A stretch of 64,000 nt of DNA from Auanema rhodensis (Eukaryota > Nematoda > Chromadorea > Rhabditida > Rhabditidae), in assembly GCA_964057225.1 (NCBI GenBank), contig OZ059897.1:7502001-7566000 (forward strand), in the 5' to 3' direction. Positions 54,697-64,000 of the stretch are shown one piece after another. Position 1 is the stretch's first letter, and each line of letters starts with the position of its first letter. Both the position numbers and the translations under genes were made by a program. The notes beneath the pieces are model-generated. The model made no database searches. It saw only the letters and a list, made by a program, of their open reading frames with translations, and was not told where the DNA came from.

Positions 54697-54769
54697 GCCT
54701 CGTTAGCTCAGCTGGTAGAGCGTTAGACTTTTAATCTAACGGTCAGGGGTTCGAGCCCCCTACGGGGCT
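54697..54769 (+). tRNA. tRNA-Lys(UUU) copy 108
   Basis: Flank C; consensus. Confidence 0.96.
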
Positions 54770-54955
54770 AATTTTTTACATTCTATCTGTCCCGAACATG
54801 TAAAACTTAATTTTCTTACCTTGTTTAAACTTTTATTTATTCCAGAATCTTGAATTTTTCTTCAAATATAGATCTTTTTGAATTAAATTTAGAAGTAAAT
54901 ATACTATTGTATGAGTAGGTACTTCATTATTTTTATGAAATGGCGACGATATGTA

Positions 54956-55028
54956 GCCTCGTTAGCTCAGCTGGTAGAGCGTTAGACTTTTAATCTAACG
55001 GTCAGGGGTTCGAGCCCCCTACGGGGCT
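54956..55028 (+). tRNA. tRNA-Lys(UUU) copy 109
   Basis: Flank C; consensus. Confidence 0.96.
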
Positions 55029-55214
55029 AATTTTTTACATTCTATCTGTCCCGAACATGTAAAACTTAATTTTCTTACCTTGTTTAAACTTTTATTTATT
55101 CCAGAATCTTGAATTTTTCTTCAAATATAGATCTTTTTGAATTAAATTTAGAAGTAAATATACTATTGTATGAGTAGGTACTTCATTATTTTTATGAAAT
55201 GGCGACGATATGTA

Positions 55215-55287
55215 GCCTCGTTAGCTCAGCTGGTAGAGCGTTAGACTTTTAATCTAACGGTCAGGGGTTCGAGCCCCCTACGGGACT
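55215..55287 (+). tRNA. tRNA-Lys(UUU) copy 110, acceptor variant
   Basis: Flank C; acgggac, ten units after copy 100. Confidence 0.75.
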
Positions 55288-55473
55288 AATTTTTTACATT
55301 CTATCTGTCCCGAGCATGTAAAACTTAATTTTCTTACCTTGTTTAAACTTTTATTTATTCCAGAATCTTGAATTTTTCTTCAAATATAGATCTTTTTGAA
55401 TTAAATTTAGAAGTAAATATACTATTGTATGAGTAGGTACTTCATTATTTTTATGAAATGGCGACGATATGTA

Positions 55474-55546
55474 GCCTCGTTAGCTCAGCTGGTAGAGCGT
55501 TAGACTTTTAATCTAACGGTCAGGGGTTCGAGCCCCCTACGGGGCT
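55474..55546 (+). tRNA. tRNA-Lys(UUU) copy 111
   Basis: Flank C; consensus. Confidence 0.96.
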
Positions 55547-55732
55547 AATTTTTTACATTCTATCTGTCCCGAACATGTAAAACTTAATTTTCTTACCTTG
55601 TTTAAACTTTTATTTATTCCAGAATCTTGAATTTTTCTTCAAATTTAGATCTTTTTGAATTAAATTTAGAAGTAATTATACTATTCTATGAGTAAGTACT
55701 TCATTATTTTTATGAAATGGTGACGATATGTA

Positions 55733-55805
55733 GCCTCGTTAGCTCAGCTGGTAGAGCGTTAGACTTTTAATCTAACGGTCAGGGGTTCGAGCCCCATACG
55801 GGGCT
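55733..55805 (+). tRNA. tRNA-Lys(UUU) copy 112, T-stem variant
   Basis: Flank T; ccccat, ten units after copy 102. Confidence 0.78.
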
Positions 55806-55990
55806 AATTTTTAACATTCTATCTGTTCCGAATATGTAAAACTTAATTTTCTTACCTTGTTTAAACTTTTATTCATTCCAGAATCTTGAATTTTTCTGAA
55901 ATATAGATCTTTTTGAATTAAATTTAGAAGTAAATATAATATTGTATGAGTAAGTACTTCATTATTTTTATGAAATGGTGGCGATGTGTA

Positions 55991-56063
55991 GCCTCGTTAG
56001 CTCAGCTGGTAGAGCGTTAGACTTTTAATCTAACGGTCAGGGGTTCGAGCCCCCTACGGGGCT
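55991..56063 (+). tRNA. tRNA-Lys(UUU) copy 113
   Basis: Flank W2; consensus. Confidence 0.96.
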
Positions 56064-56249
56064 AATTTTTTACATTCTATCTGTCCCGAACATGTAAAAC
56101 TTAATTTTCTTACCTTGTTTAAACTTTTATTTATTCCAGAATCTTGAATTTTTCTTCAAATATAGATCTTTTTGAATTAAATTTAGAAGTAAATATACTA
56201 TTCTATGAGTAAGTACTTCATTATTTTTATGAAATGGTGACGATATGTA

Positions 56250-56322
56250 GCCTCGTTAGCTCAGCTGGTAGAGCGTTAGACTTTTAATCTAACGGTCAGG
56301 GGTTCGAGCCCCCTACGGGGCT
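56250..56322 (+). tRNA. tRNA-Lys(UUU) copy 114
   Basis: Flank T; consensus. Confidence 0.96.
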
Positions 56323-56508
56323 AATTTTTTACATTCTATCTGTCCCGAACATGTAAAACTTAATTTTCTTACCTTGTTTAAACTTTTATTTATTCCAGAA
56401 TCTTGAATTTTTCTTCAAATATAGATCTTTTTGAATTAAATTTAGAAGTAAATATACTATTCTATGAGTAAGTACTTCATTATTTTTATGAAATGGTGAC
56501 GATATGTA

Positions 56509-56581
56509 GCCTCGTTAGCTCAGCTGGTAGAGCGTTAGACTTTTAATCTAACGGTCAGGGGTTCGAGCCCCCTACGGGGCT
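56509..56581 (+). tRNA. tRNA-Lys(UUU) copy 115
   Basis: Flank T; consensus. Confidence 0.96.
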
Positions 56582-56766
56582 AATTTTTTACATTCTATCT
56601 GTTCCGAACATGTAAAACTTTATTTTCTTACCTTGTTTGAACTTTCATTTATTCCAGAATCTTGAATTTTTCTGAAATATAGATCTTTTTGAATTAAATT
56701 TAGAAGTAAATATACTATTCTATGAGTAAGTACTTCATTATTTTTATGAAATGGTGACGATATGTA

Positions 56767-56839
56767 GCCTCGTTAGCTCAGCTGGTAGAGCGTTAGACTT
56801 TTAATCTAACGGTCAGGGGTTCGAGCCCCCTACGGGGCT
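56767..56839 (+). tRNA. tRNA-Lys(UUU) copy 116
   Basis: Flank T; consensus. Confidence 0.96.
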
Positions 56840-57025
56840 AATTTTTTACATTCTATCTGTCCCGAACATGTAAAACTTAATTTTCTTACCTTGTTTAAAC
56901 TTTTATTCATTCCAGAATCTTGAATTTTTCTTCAAATATAGATCTTTTTGAATTAAATTTAGAAGTAAATATACTATTCTATGAGTAAGTACTTCATTAT
57001 TTTTATAAAATGGTGACGATATGTG

Positions 57026-57098
57026 GCCTCGTTAGCTCAGCTGGTAGAGCGTTAGACTTTTAATCTAACGGTCAGGGGTTTGAGCCCCCTACGGGGCT
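57026..57098 (+). tRNA. tRNA-Lys(UUU) copy 117, T-loop variant
   Basis: Flank T with g at -1; T-loop C56 is T (tttgagc), which would lose the D-loop/T-loop contact and alter the B box. Confidence 0.65.
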
Positions 57099-57284
57099 AT
57101 TTTTTTACATTCTATCTGTCCCGAGCATGTAAAACTTAATTTTCTTACCTTGTTTAAACTTTTATTTATTCCAGAATCTTGAATTTTTCTTCAAATATAG
57201 ATCTTTTTGAATTAAATTTAGAAGTAAATATACTATTGTATGAGTAGGTACTTCATTATTTTTATGAAATGGCGACGATATGTA

Positions 57285-57357
57285 GCCTCGTTAGCTCAGC
57301 TGGTAGAGCGTTAGACTTTTAATCTAACGGTCAGGGGTTCGAGCCCCCTACGGGGCT
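57285..57357 (+). tRNA. tRNA-Lys(UUU) copy 118
   Basis: Flank C; consensus. Confidence 0.96.
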
Positions 57358-57543
57358 AATTTTTTACATTCTATCTGTCCCGAACATGTAAAACTTAATT
57401 TTCTTACCTTGTTTAAACTTTTATTTATTCCAGAATCTTGAATTTTTCTTCAAATTTAGATCTTTTTGAATTAAATTTAGAAGTAATTATACTATTCTAT
57501 GAGTAAGTACTTCATTATTTTTATGAAATGGTGACGATATGTA

Positions 57544-57616
57544 GCCTCGTTAGCTCAGCTGGTAGAGCGTTAGACTTTTAATCTAACGGTCAGGGGTTCG
57601 AGCCCCATACGGGGCT
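57544..57616 (+). tRNA. tRNA-Lys(UUU) copy 119, T-stem variant
   Basis: Flank T; ccccat, seven units after copy 112. Confidence 0.78.
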
Positions 57617-57801
57617 AATTTTTAACATTCTATCTGTTCCGAATATGTAAAACTTAATTTTCTTACCTTGTTTAAACTTTTATTCATTCCAGAATCTTGA
57701 ATTTTTCTGAAATATAGATCTTTTTGAATTAAATTTAGAAGTAAATATAATATTGTATGAGTAAGTACTTCATTATTTTTATGAAATGGTGGCGATGTGT
57801 A

Positions 57802-57874
57802 GCCTCGTTAGCTCAGCTGGTAGAGCGTTAGACTTTTAATCTAACGGTCAGGGGTTCGAGCCCCCTACGGGGCT
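57802..57874 (+). tRNA. tRNA-Lys(UUU) copy 120
   Basis: Flank W2; consensus. Confidence 0.96.
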
Positions 57875-58060
57875 AATTTTTTACATTCTATCTGTCCCGA
57901 ACATGTAAAACTTAATTTTCTTACCTTGTTTAAACTTTTATTTATTCCAGAATCTTGAATTTTTCTTCAAATATAGATCTTTTTGAATTAAATTTAGAAG
58001 TAAATATACTATTCTATGAGTAAGTACTTCATTATTTTTATGAAATGGTGACGATATGTA

Positions 58061-58133
58061 GCCTCGTTAGCTCAGCTGGTAGAGCGTTAGACTTTTAATC
58101 TAACGGTCAGGGGTTCGAGCCCCCTACGGGGCT
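58061..58133 (+). tRNA. tRNA-Lys(UUU) copy 121
   Basis: Flank T; consensus. Confidence 0.96.
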
Positions 58134-58319
58134 AATTTTTTACATTCTATCTGTCCCGAACATGTAAAACTTAATTTTCTTACCTTGTTTAAACTTTTAT
58201 TTATTCCAGAATCTTGAATTTTTCTTCAAATATAGATCTTTTTGAATTAAATTTAGAAGTAAATATACTATTCTATGAGTAAGTACTTCATTATTTTTAT
58301 GAAATGGTGACGATATGTA

Positions 58320-58392
58320 GCCTCGTTAGCTCAGCTGGTAGAGCGTTAGACTTTTAATCTAACGGTCAGGGGTTCGAGCCCCCTACGGGGCT
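58320..58392 (+). tRNA. tRNA-Lys(UUU) copy 122
   Basis: Flank T; consensus. Confidence 0.96.
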
Positions 58393-58577
58393 AATTTTTT
58401 ACATTCTATCTGTTCCGAACATGTAAAACTTTATTTTCTTACCTTGTTTGAACTTTCATTTATTCCAGAATCTTGAATTTTTCTGAAATATAGATCTTTT
58501 TGAATTAAATTTAGAAGTAAATATACTATTCTATGAGTAAGTACTTCATTATTTTTATGAAATGGTGACGATATGTA

Positions 58578-58650
58578 GCCTCGTTAGCTCAGCTGGTAGA
58601 GCGTTAGACTTTTAATCTAACGGTCAGGGGTTCGAGCCCCCTACGGGGCT
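58578..58650 (+). tRNA. tRNA-Lys(UUU) copy 123
   Basis: Flank T; consensus. Confidence 0.96.
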
Positions 58651-58836
58651 AATTTTTTACATTCTATCTGTCCCGAACATGTAAAACTTAATTTTCTTAC
58701 CTTGTTTAAACTTTTATTCATTCCAGAATCTTGAATTTTTCTTCAAATATAGATCTTTTTGAATTAAATTTAGAAGTAAATATACTATTCTATGAGTAAG
58801 TACTTCATTATTTTTATAAAATGGTGACGATATGTG

Positions 58837-58909
58837 GCCTCGTTAGCTCAGCTGGTAGAGCGTTAGACTTTTAATCTAACGGTCAGGGGTTTGAGCCCCC
58901 TACGGGGCT
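58837..58909 (+). tRNA. tRNA-Lys(UUU) copy 124, T-loop variant
   Basis: Flank T with g at -1; same T-loop change as copy 117, seven units later. Confidence 0.65.
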
Positions 58910-59095
58910 ATTTTTTTACATTCTATCTGTCCCGAACATGTAAAACTTAATTTTCTTACCTTGTTTAAACTTTTATTCATTCCAGAATCTTGAATTTTTC
59001 TTCAAATATAGATCTTTTTGAATTAAATTTAGAAGTAAATATACTATTCTATGAGTAAGTACTTCATTATTTTTATGAAATGGTGACGATATGTA

Positions 59096-59168
59096 GCCTC
59101 GTTAGCTCAGCTGGTAGAGCGTTAGACTTTTAATCTAACGGTCAGGGGTTCGAGCCCCCTACGGGGCT
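59096..59168 (+). tRNA. tRNA-Lys(UUU) copy 125
   Basis: Flank T; consensus. Confidence 0.96.
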
Positions 59169-59354
59169 AATTTTTTACATTCTATCTGTCCCGAACATGT
59201 AAAACTTAATTTTCTTACCTTGTTTAAACTTTTATTTATTCCAGAATCTTGAATTTTTCTTTAAATATAGATCTTTTTGAATTAAATTTAGAAGTAAATA
59301 TACTATTCTATGAGTAAGTACTTCATTATTTTTATGAAATGGTGACGATATGTA

Positions 59355-59427
59355 GCCTCGTTAGCTCAGCTGGTAGAGCGTTAGACTTTTAATCTAACGG
59401 TCAGGGGTTCGAGCCCCCTACGGGGCT
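59355..59427 (+). tRNA. tRNA-Lys(UUU) copy 126
   Basis: Flank T; consensus. Confidence 0.96.
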
Positions 59428-59613
59428 AATTTTTTACATTCTATCTGTCCCGAACATGTAAAACTTAATTTTCTTACCTTGTTTAAACTTTTATTTATTC
59501 CAGAATCTTGAATTTTTCTTCAAATTTAGATCTTTTTGAATTAAATTTAGAAGTAAATATACTATTCTATGAGTAAGTACTTCATTATTTTTATGAAATG
59601 GTGACGATATGTA

Positions 59614-59686
59614 GCCTCGTTAGCTCAGCTGGTAGAGCGTTAGACTTTTAATCTAACGGTCAGGGGTTCGAGCCCCCTACGGGGCT
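59614..59686 (+). tRNA. tRNA-Lys(UUU) copy 127
   Basis: Flank T; consensus; T7 terminator. Confidence 0.96.
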
Positions 59687-59872
59687 AATTTTTTTCATTC
59701 TATCTGTCCCGAACATGTAAAACTTAATTTTCTTACCTTGTTTAAACTTTCATTTATTCCAGAATCTTGAATTTTTCTTCAAATATAGATCTTTTTGAAT
59801 TAAATTTAGAAGTAAATATACTATTCTATGAGTAAGTACTTCATTATTTTTATGAAGTTAGGAGGATGTGTA

Positions 59873-59945
59873 GCCTCGTTAGCTCAGCTGGTAGAGCGTT
59901 AGACTTTTAATCTAACGGTCAGGGGTTCGAGCCCCCTACGGGGCT
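59873..59945 (+). tRNA. tRNA-Lys(UUU) copy 128
   Basis: Flank L; consensus. Confidence 0.96.
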
Positions 59946-60131
59946 AATTTTTTACATTCTATCTGTCCCGAACATGTAAAACTTAATTTTCTTACCTTGT
60001 TTAAACTTTTATTTATTCCAGAATCTTGAATTTTTCTTCAAATATAGATCTTTTTGAATTAAATTTAGAAGTAAATATACTATTCTATGAGTAAGTACTT
60101 CATTATTTTTATGAAATGGTGACGATATGTA

Positions 60132-60204
60132 GCCTCGTTAGCTCAGCTGGTAGAGCGTTAGACTTTTAATCTAACGGTCAGGGGTTCGAGCCCCCTACGG
60201 GGCT
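60132..60204 (+). tRNA. tRNA-Lys(UUU) copy 129
   Basis: Flank T; consensus; last complete copy in the window. Confidence 0.96.
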
Positions 60205-60389
60205 AATTTTTAACATTCTATCTGTCCCGAACATGTAAAACTTAATTTTCTTACCTTGTTCAAACTTTTATTTATTCCAGAATTTTGAATTTTTCTTCAA
60301 ATATAGATCTTTTTGAATTAAATTTAGAAGTAAATATAATATTGTATGAGGAAGTACTTCATTATTTTTATGAAATGGTGACGATATGT

Positions 60390-60747
60390 CGTTCCATTCG
60401 GATGATCAATGCATTACATTCATATGACGAAGCTGTAGCAGGCGGGTTAGAGTCAGAGAATGCGAGACTGAGAGAAGACGACCCGCCCTTTTCCATATTA
60501 CAACACTTCAGCTTTGCCTCAGGGACGATCATGGATGGTTGGTCGTTCTCTCTCTGTTCTCTATTAGTTTAACCTTTACTTAGTTATATGTATCTTATTG
60601 TAATCACGTAGATATAATAAACCAATCTTTCTCGAGTCTTATGTTTATCCTTATGCTCCATGTTTAACCGCTACATCTGGAATACTACCACGCTCATCTT
60701 GTAGACTCCATTGGTCTGTAAGATCGACGCGGGAGCATAACGGAACG
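60390..60747 (+). repeat. 5' LTR of element B
   Basis: Shares its termini and an internal stretch (ccttatgctc, accgctaca, ggaatacta, cgacgc-ggagcataa) with the LTRs of element A but is diverged elsewhere: same family, different subfamily. Confidence 0.88.
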
Positions 60748-60765
60748 TGGAGGTTCCACCTCGAA
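60748..60765 (+). other. Primer binding site of element B (tRNA-Gln)
   Basis: TGGAGGTTCCACC starts at the first base after the LTR. Confidence 0.78.
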
Positions 60766-62191
60766 CTTATCACAATTTTTTTTTCCTTCTCTTTAATGTT
60801 TGTGTTGTTAATTCATTTTCAAATTTCTTTCATCTCTCTTTTTCTCATACCATCTACTCTATGTCTTAACACAATACGGAGGGGCCAACAACGTTAAATG
60901 GGAACAGAGGCAAGGAATCCTTTTTTTTTTAAAGAAGGATTATACGTTTCGAGATTATTATTTTCCCGTTTGTTCACAAAAATTCTTTCGTCTGAACCTT
61001 TAAATTTCGTATCCTTGCTTATAACATCTGAAATGCTCTGTTACCCAACCTTGAAGCTTGATGAGGGCTTTAGGCTGAATTAGTGAACAAATTCACCTAA
61101 AGTAATTGTTATTTCGTATTTCCCACGCTTTCTCCTTTTTAAGGATTAATTTTGGCTTCAAGGAAAGAATAACTTCGGTTATATCTTTATATTTCGTGGA
61201 TGAAGTTTGTTTTGCGATCAGGACTATTTTATTTGGCGTTACGATTTCGTTCAGACAAATTTTGCTTCTAACATCCTAAATTTATAATCAGTACGCATGA
61301 AAAAAATTACACGGGAAACCTCACCAAAAAGGGAGGATTGTTAATTTATAGATCGCTATAGTCCGAAAAATCCTGTTGAAAAATGTTATCTCGAATTTGA
61401 ATCATGATTAACACAGGTCGTGTTGGCTAAAGCATATCGGTTTGGATTTTCTCCCCTTACTGAATGTCACCTTCCTCATACCGTTATTGTTGTTCAGAAG
61501 CATAAGACTCACGCATTGAACCTTATTCCAACTTTAATACTAGTTCTTGTAATATTTAGCCATTTAACTCTGCTTTTATTTCAAAATTCGATTTCTGATC
61601 ACGAAATACCTACATTCATCATTGCGAAACGCTCTTTTGTAAAACTAATATTACGAATCCCATGACTTTTGTTACAACGAAACATGCGAGCTACACCAAA
61701 TGTATTTGAAAACCAGATTGTAAAGAAACAAAAATTATTTTTGGTCACAAAAGAGAAATTGGTGCACATTTATTGTTAAACTGCTCTTTTATCAAAAGCA
61801 TGTTACGAATTACACCATAAGTTTTGTTGCAAGATGACACACCACATGGCCGAGAAACTAGTGTAACAAAACATAAGTTTAGTCAGCATGAGGAAAATGG
61901 TTGCATACAAATCAGTAAAATGTGCTGTAATTGAACGAATATTACGAATTACACTAAACGTTTTGTAAAATAACAGCTTGGTCACCCCAGATGTTTTGTG
62001 AATCAGATTTTCAACTACAGAGAAAATACGGAGAGCACCAGAGTCCCGATATCACACAGTAGAAGGCGGATCCATCGCCATTGGCCAAGGCATCGACCTC
62101 ATTCTCACAAGTTGTCGATACGACACCGGTCGCTCTCCAAAGCCTTTCTCATTTTGCCTACATCCTCATCCTTATTCACCGCATTCTTTAA
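60766..62191 (+). other. Untranslated leader of element B
   Basis: 1.4 kb with no recognised gene. Short frames (60898-61083, 61420-61665) show no domain. One frame at 61998-62288 overlaps the upstream end of the Gag frame and could contribute an N-terminal exon, but there is no proof. Confidence 0.5.
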
Positions 62192-64000
62192 CGTCTCAAC
62201 ATCCCACACGTTACCAAGCACTCAAGGTTTTTTCAAACCAAGAGTTCTAGCAAGGTGGCTAAGAGATTCCATTCAGCCGTACCTATAAGTACGCATTTCG
62301 ATTCCCAAGACTCAGCTCCCTTTACCAGAAGTCGAGCTCGAGCTCAAGACGTCGCTATATTAGAAGAGGAGCAGAAAGTCGACAAGAAGCCGGATAATTT
62401 CCTTATTCCTACTACTGATTCTGTCTCACCTACTGAACAACTAGGCGACCCGGACTACGTACCTACTATAGAAGAAGAACTATCAATCATTGTGGAGGAA
62501 CAAACACCGATCACTCCTAAAAAGGTACGCTCCTCTAATTCTAATAAAAATAAGAAAAATCAAAACATCAGCGACGCTTCTCTCTCTCTCTCACTAACTG
62601 AACCAACCGATTCCCCTTTACTTTCAAAAACTTCTAGCGCGGGTGGGCTTAGTTCTCTTAGAAACATTGTTACTGATCTTTTTAACCTTTCGCCTAAAGA
62701 TAAAACTTTCAACACCAAGCGCAAAAGCAGATATTCATCAGTCCCTAACATTAATATCTCACCAATTCAACCACCTGCACCAAATACCAGTATTCATCAA
62801 ACTTCTACTCCCATCTTAACAACAACAGACTCACTTCCTAAGGCACCCAATAGACCTATTCCATCCACGCAAACAACCCCTATTTTGGAGACCCCACCAA
62901 TAACAGGTAGAACGATCAAAATACCATCTACCCGTACGAATAACATCATGACGGAAGCTGTTTCCTCACTACCTGGGGCAGGGAAAACAACAATCGCGCA
63001 AGCCTTACTTTCGCCTTACTGTCCAACTTACGACGGCAGTCGTAACTTCCGTGATTTTACGGGTAAATTCAACTTGTTTGCTAATGCCATTGGCCTTGTT
63101 ATCCCTGAAAGGTTAGCACTTCTTCCTTTGCTTCTCAAAAATGAAGCAGCAGAAGAAGCTTACAGACAAGTTCCTGAACAACTTAAAACAACTGGTTCGT
63201 GGAATGATCTGATTAGAGCACTAACATCGAAGCTCTGCCCTGAATATAACCAAGACCCTGCACTTATTAACCTTCAAAACACCACGCAAGGGGAATTGAC
63301 AATTGATGCATACGCCCAAGCATTAAGAACAATGGCATTGAGTGCATTTGCATCTGATGACCCACATAAAGATCAAATACTGAGATCAACATTCCTCAGA
63401 GGACTTAAAAATTCTCTAAAACCAGCTGTGATCCGAGCAAAGCCAAAATCCTTCACAGAAGCGATTGAAGCAGCTCGCTGGGAGGAATCGATAGTGAACC
63501 AAACAACAGACACGCAATCGATGTTGGTCAACGCTGTGAACAAAGCACTAGCACCCTTTGCGCGTAATGATGAGAGACGAGATAGCCAAACATTTAATCG
63601 CAATTATCAACGCGATAACCAAATGATAAGAAATAATCAAAATTATCAAAATAATCAAAATTATCAAAATTATCAAAAAAATAAAAACTTTTCTAATTTC
63701 AATAATAATCGAAACCGTTACGGTTCTTTCGCTAATAATAATCGCCGTACAAATTATAACGAACAAGATAATAGGCAATCGAGTTCTGATTGGCATCAAA
63801 GAAATTATAATTTTCGTCATAACAACCAACGAGGTAGATTCAATAACAACAACGGACAAAGAAGAGTTCAATTCAAAAATCCAAGAGACAACTCAAGAGG
63901 AAGAGATAGAAGCTCAACAAGAATAAACTCGGTCACCCTTTCGCCTTTGACGCTCACAGTTATCATGGCAATAACAGCAGCAATATTCTTGCCCTGTGCA
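62192..64000 (+). CDS. gag: Gag polyprotein of element B (open at 3' end)
   Basis: 603 codons open from the stop at 62189-62191 to the window end; the first in-frame ATG is 62948, so either translation starts there or the N-terminus is spliced or starts at a non-AUG codon. The upstream part is Pro/Ser/acidic and is conserved with element A (VAKRF, GDPDY), which argues that it is coding. From about 63020 a retrotransposon capsid-like helical region follows (YDGSRNFRDFTGKFNLF, ERLALLPLLLKNEAAEEAY, FLRGLKNSLKPAV). Then comes an Asn/Gln/Arg-rich basic tail (63590-63920) in place of CCHC zinc knuckles. The frame ends in a hydrophobic segment (VTLSPLTLTVIMAITAAIF) at the window edge. Family: Ty3-type Gag by architecture. 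Confidence 0.7.

Larger units (their letters stand above)
49511..60389 (+). repeat. tRNA-Lys(UUU) array, block 4 (42 full copies)
   Basis: Most homogeneous block. Marker variants recur at fixed offsets: ccccata at 49520, 51333, 53145, 55733 and 57544; cgggact at 50815, 52627 and 55215; tttgagc at 57026 and 58837. Offsets of about 1,812 bp (7 units) and 2,588 bp (10 units) show block duplications. Ends where an LTR inserts just upstream of what would be the next tRNA. Confidence 0.97.
60390..64000 (+). mobile_element. LTR retrotransposon B (Ty3-like), 5' part, runs off window
   Basis: A 358-bp LTR with the same CGTTCC/GGAACG ends as element A is followed by a tRNA-Gln primer site, a leader and an open Gag frame. 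The insertion directly follows gatatgt, the last bases before a tRNA in flank T, so it lies about one base from where the mature tRNA would start. The right LTR and target duplication are outside the window. Confidence 0.9.

Noticed and set aside
5485-60204. Suppressor or altered-anticodon copies within the array
   Set aside because: All copies read keep TTT in the anticodon; only loop position 38 and stem positions vary.
5298-60389. CRISPR-like or bacterial repeat array
   Set aside because: The repeat is a complete tRNA gene with Pol III signals and a conserved spacer, not a short repeat with unique spacers.
62960-62990. GAGKTT in Gag as a Walker A ATPase motif
   Set aside because: The required G-x4-GKT spacing is absent and the surrounding sequence is a Gag capsid-like region.

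Overview
The window looks like nuclear DNA of a compact, AT-rich invertebrate animal, possibly a nematode (moderate to low confidence). Host genes have many short introns (about 40-60 bp), and acceptor-like TTTCAG or TTCAG sequences sit just before two start codons. No bacterial signals are present. The mobile elements (Maverick/Polinton, Ty3-like LTR elements, a Tc1/mariner-type MITE) are ones found in animal genomes.

Layout. 1-5188 is ordinary host sequence: the 5' part of an unrecognised gene on the minus strand, then on the plus strand transcription elongation factor TFIIS (1009-2377) and signal recognition particle subunit SRP72 (2766-5188). From about 5298 to 60389 the window is dominated by a tandem array of a ~259-bp unit. 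Each unit holds one tRNA-Lys gene with anticodon UUU, intact A and B boxes and a T6 Pol III terminator. I count 129 full-length copies (58 + 15 + 14 + 42) plus two edge fragments; about 97 match the consensus over the mature tRNA by eye and the rest carry recurrent variants. Higher-order repeats of 7 and 10 units show expansion by duplication of multi-unit blocks.

The array is interrupted four times. (i) 20299-35543 holds a 3'-truncated spliced host gene with a 390-bp MITE in an intron, followed by a decayed Maverick/Polinton. The Maverick has a major capsid protein, an envelope/fusion-glycoprotein-like gene (broken), a small basic protein, a penton-like protein, a packaging ATPase (broken), a small HTH protein, a conserved unknown gene and a protein-primed family-B DNA polymerase with an internal HNH domain. 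The polymerase is truncated before motif C, and a 1,973-bp inverted copy of the ATPase-HTH region lies beyond it. (ii) 39570-43102 is a minus-strand LTR element with 344-bp LTRs and an ATAG target duplication. (iii) 46812-49510 is a plus-strand LTR element with 381-bp LTRs and a GGAT target duplication. (iv) From 60390 to the window end is a plus-strand LTR element with an open Gag reading frame. All three LTR elements have a primer binding site that fits tRNA-Gln, and two of the three sit within about 10 bp of a tRNA 5' end, recalling Pol III targeting by yeast Ty3.

The most unusual object is the tRNA-Lys(UUU) megacluster itself: a single isoacceptor at satellite-like copy number whose Pol III elements have largely stayed intact, and which appears to act as a landing site for retroelements.
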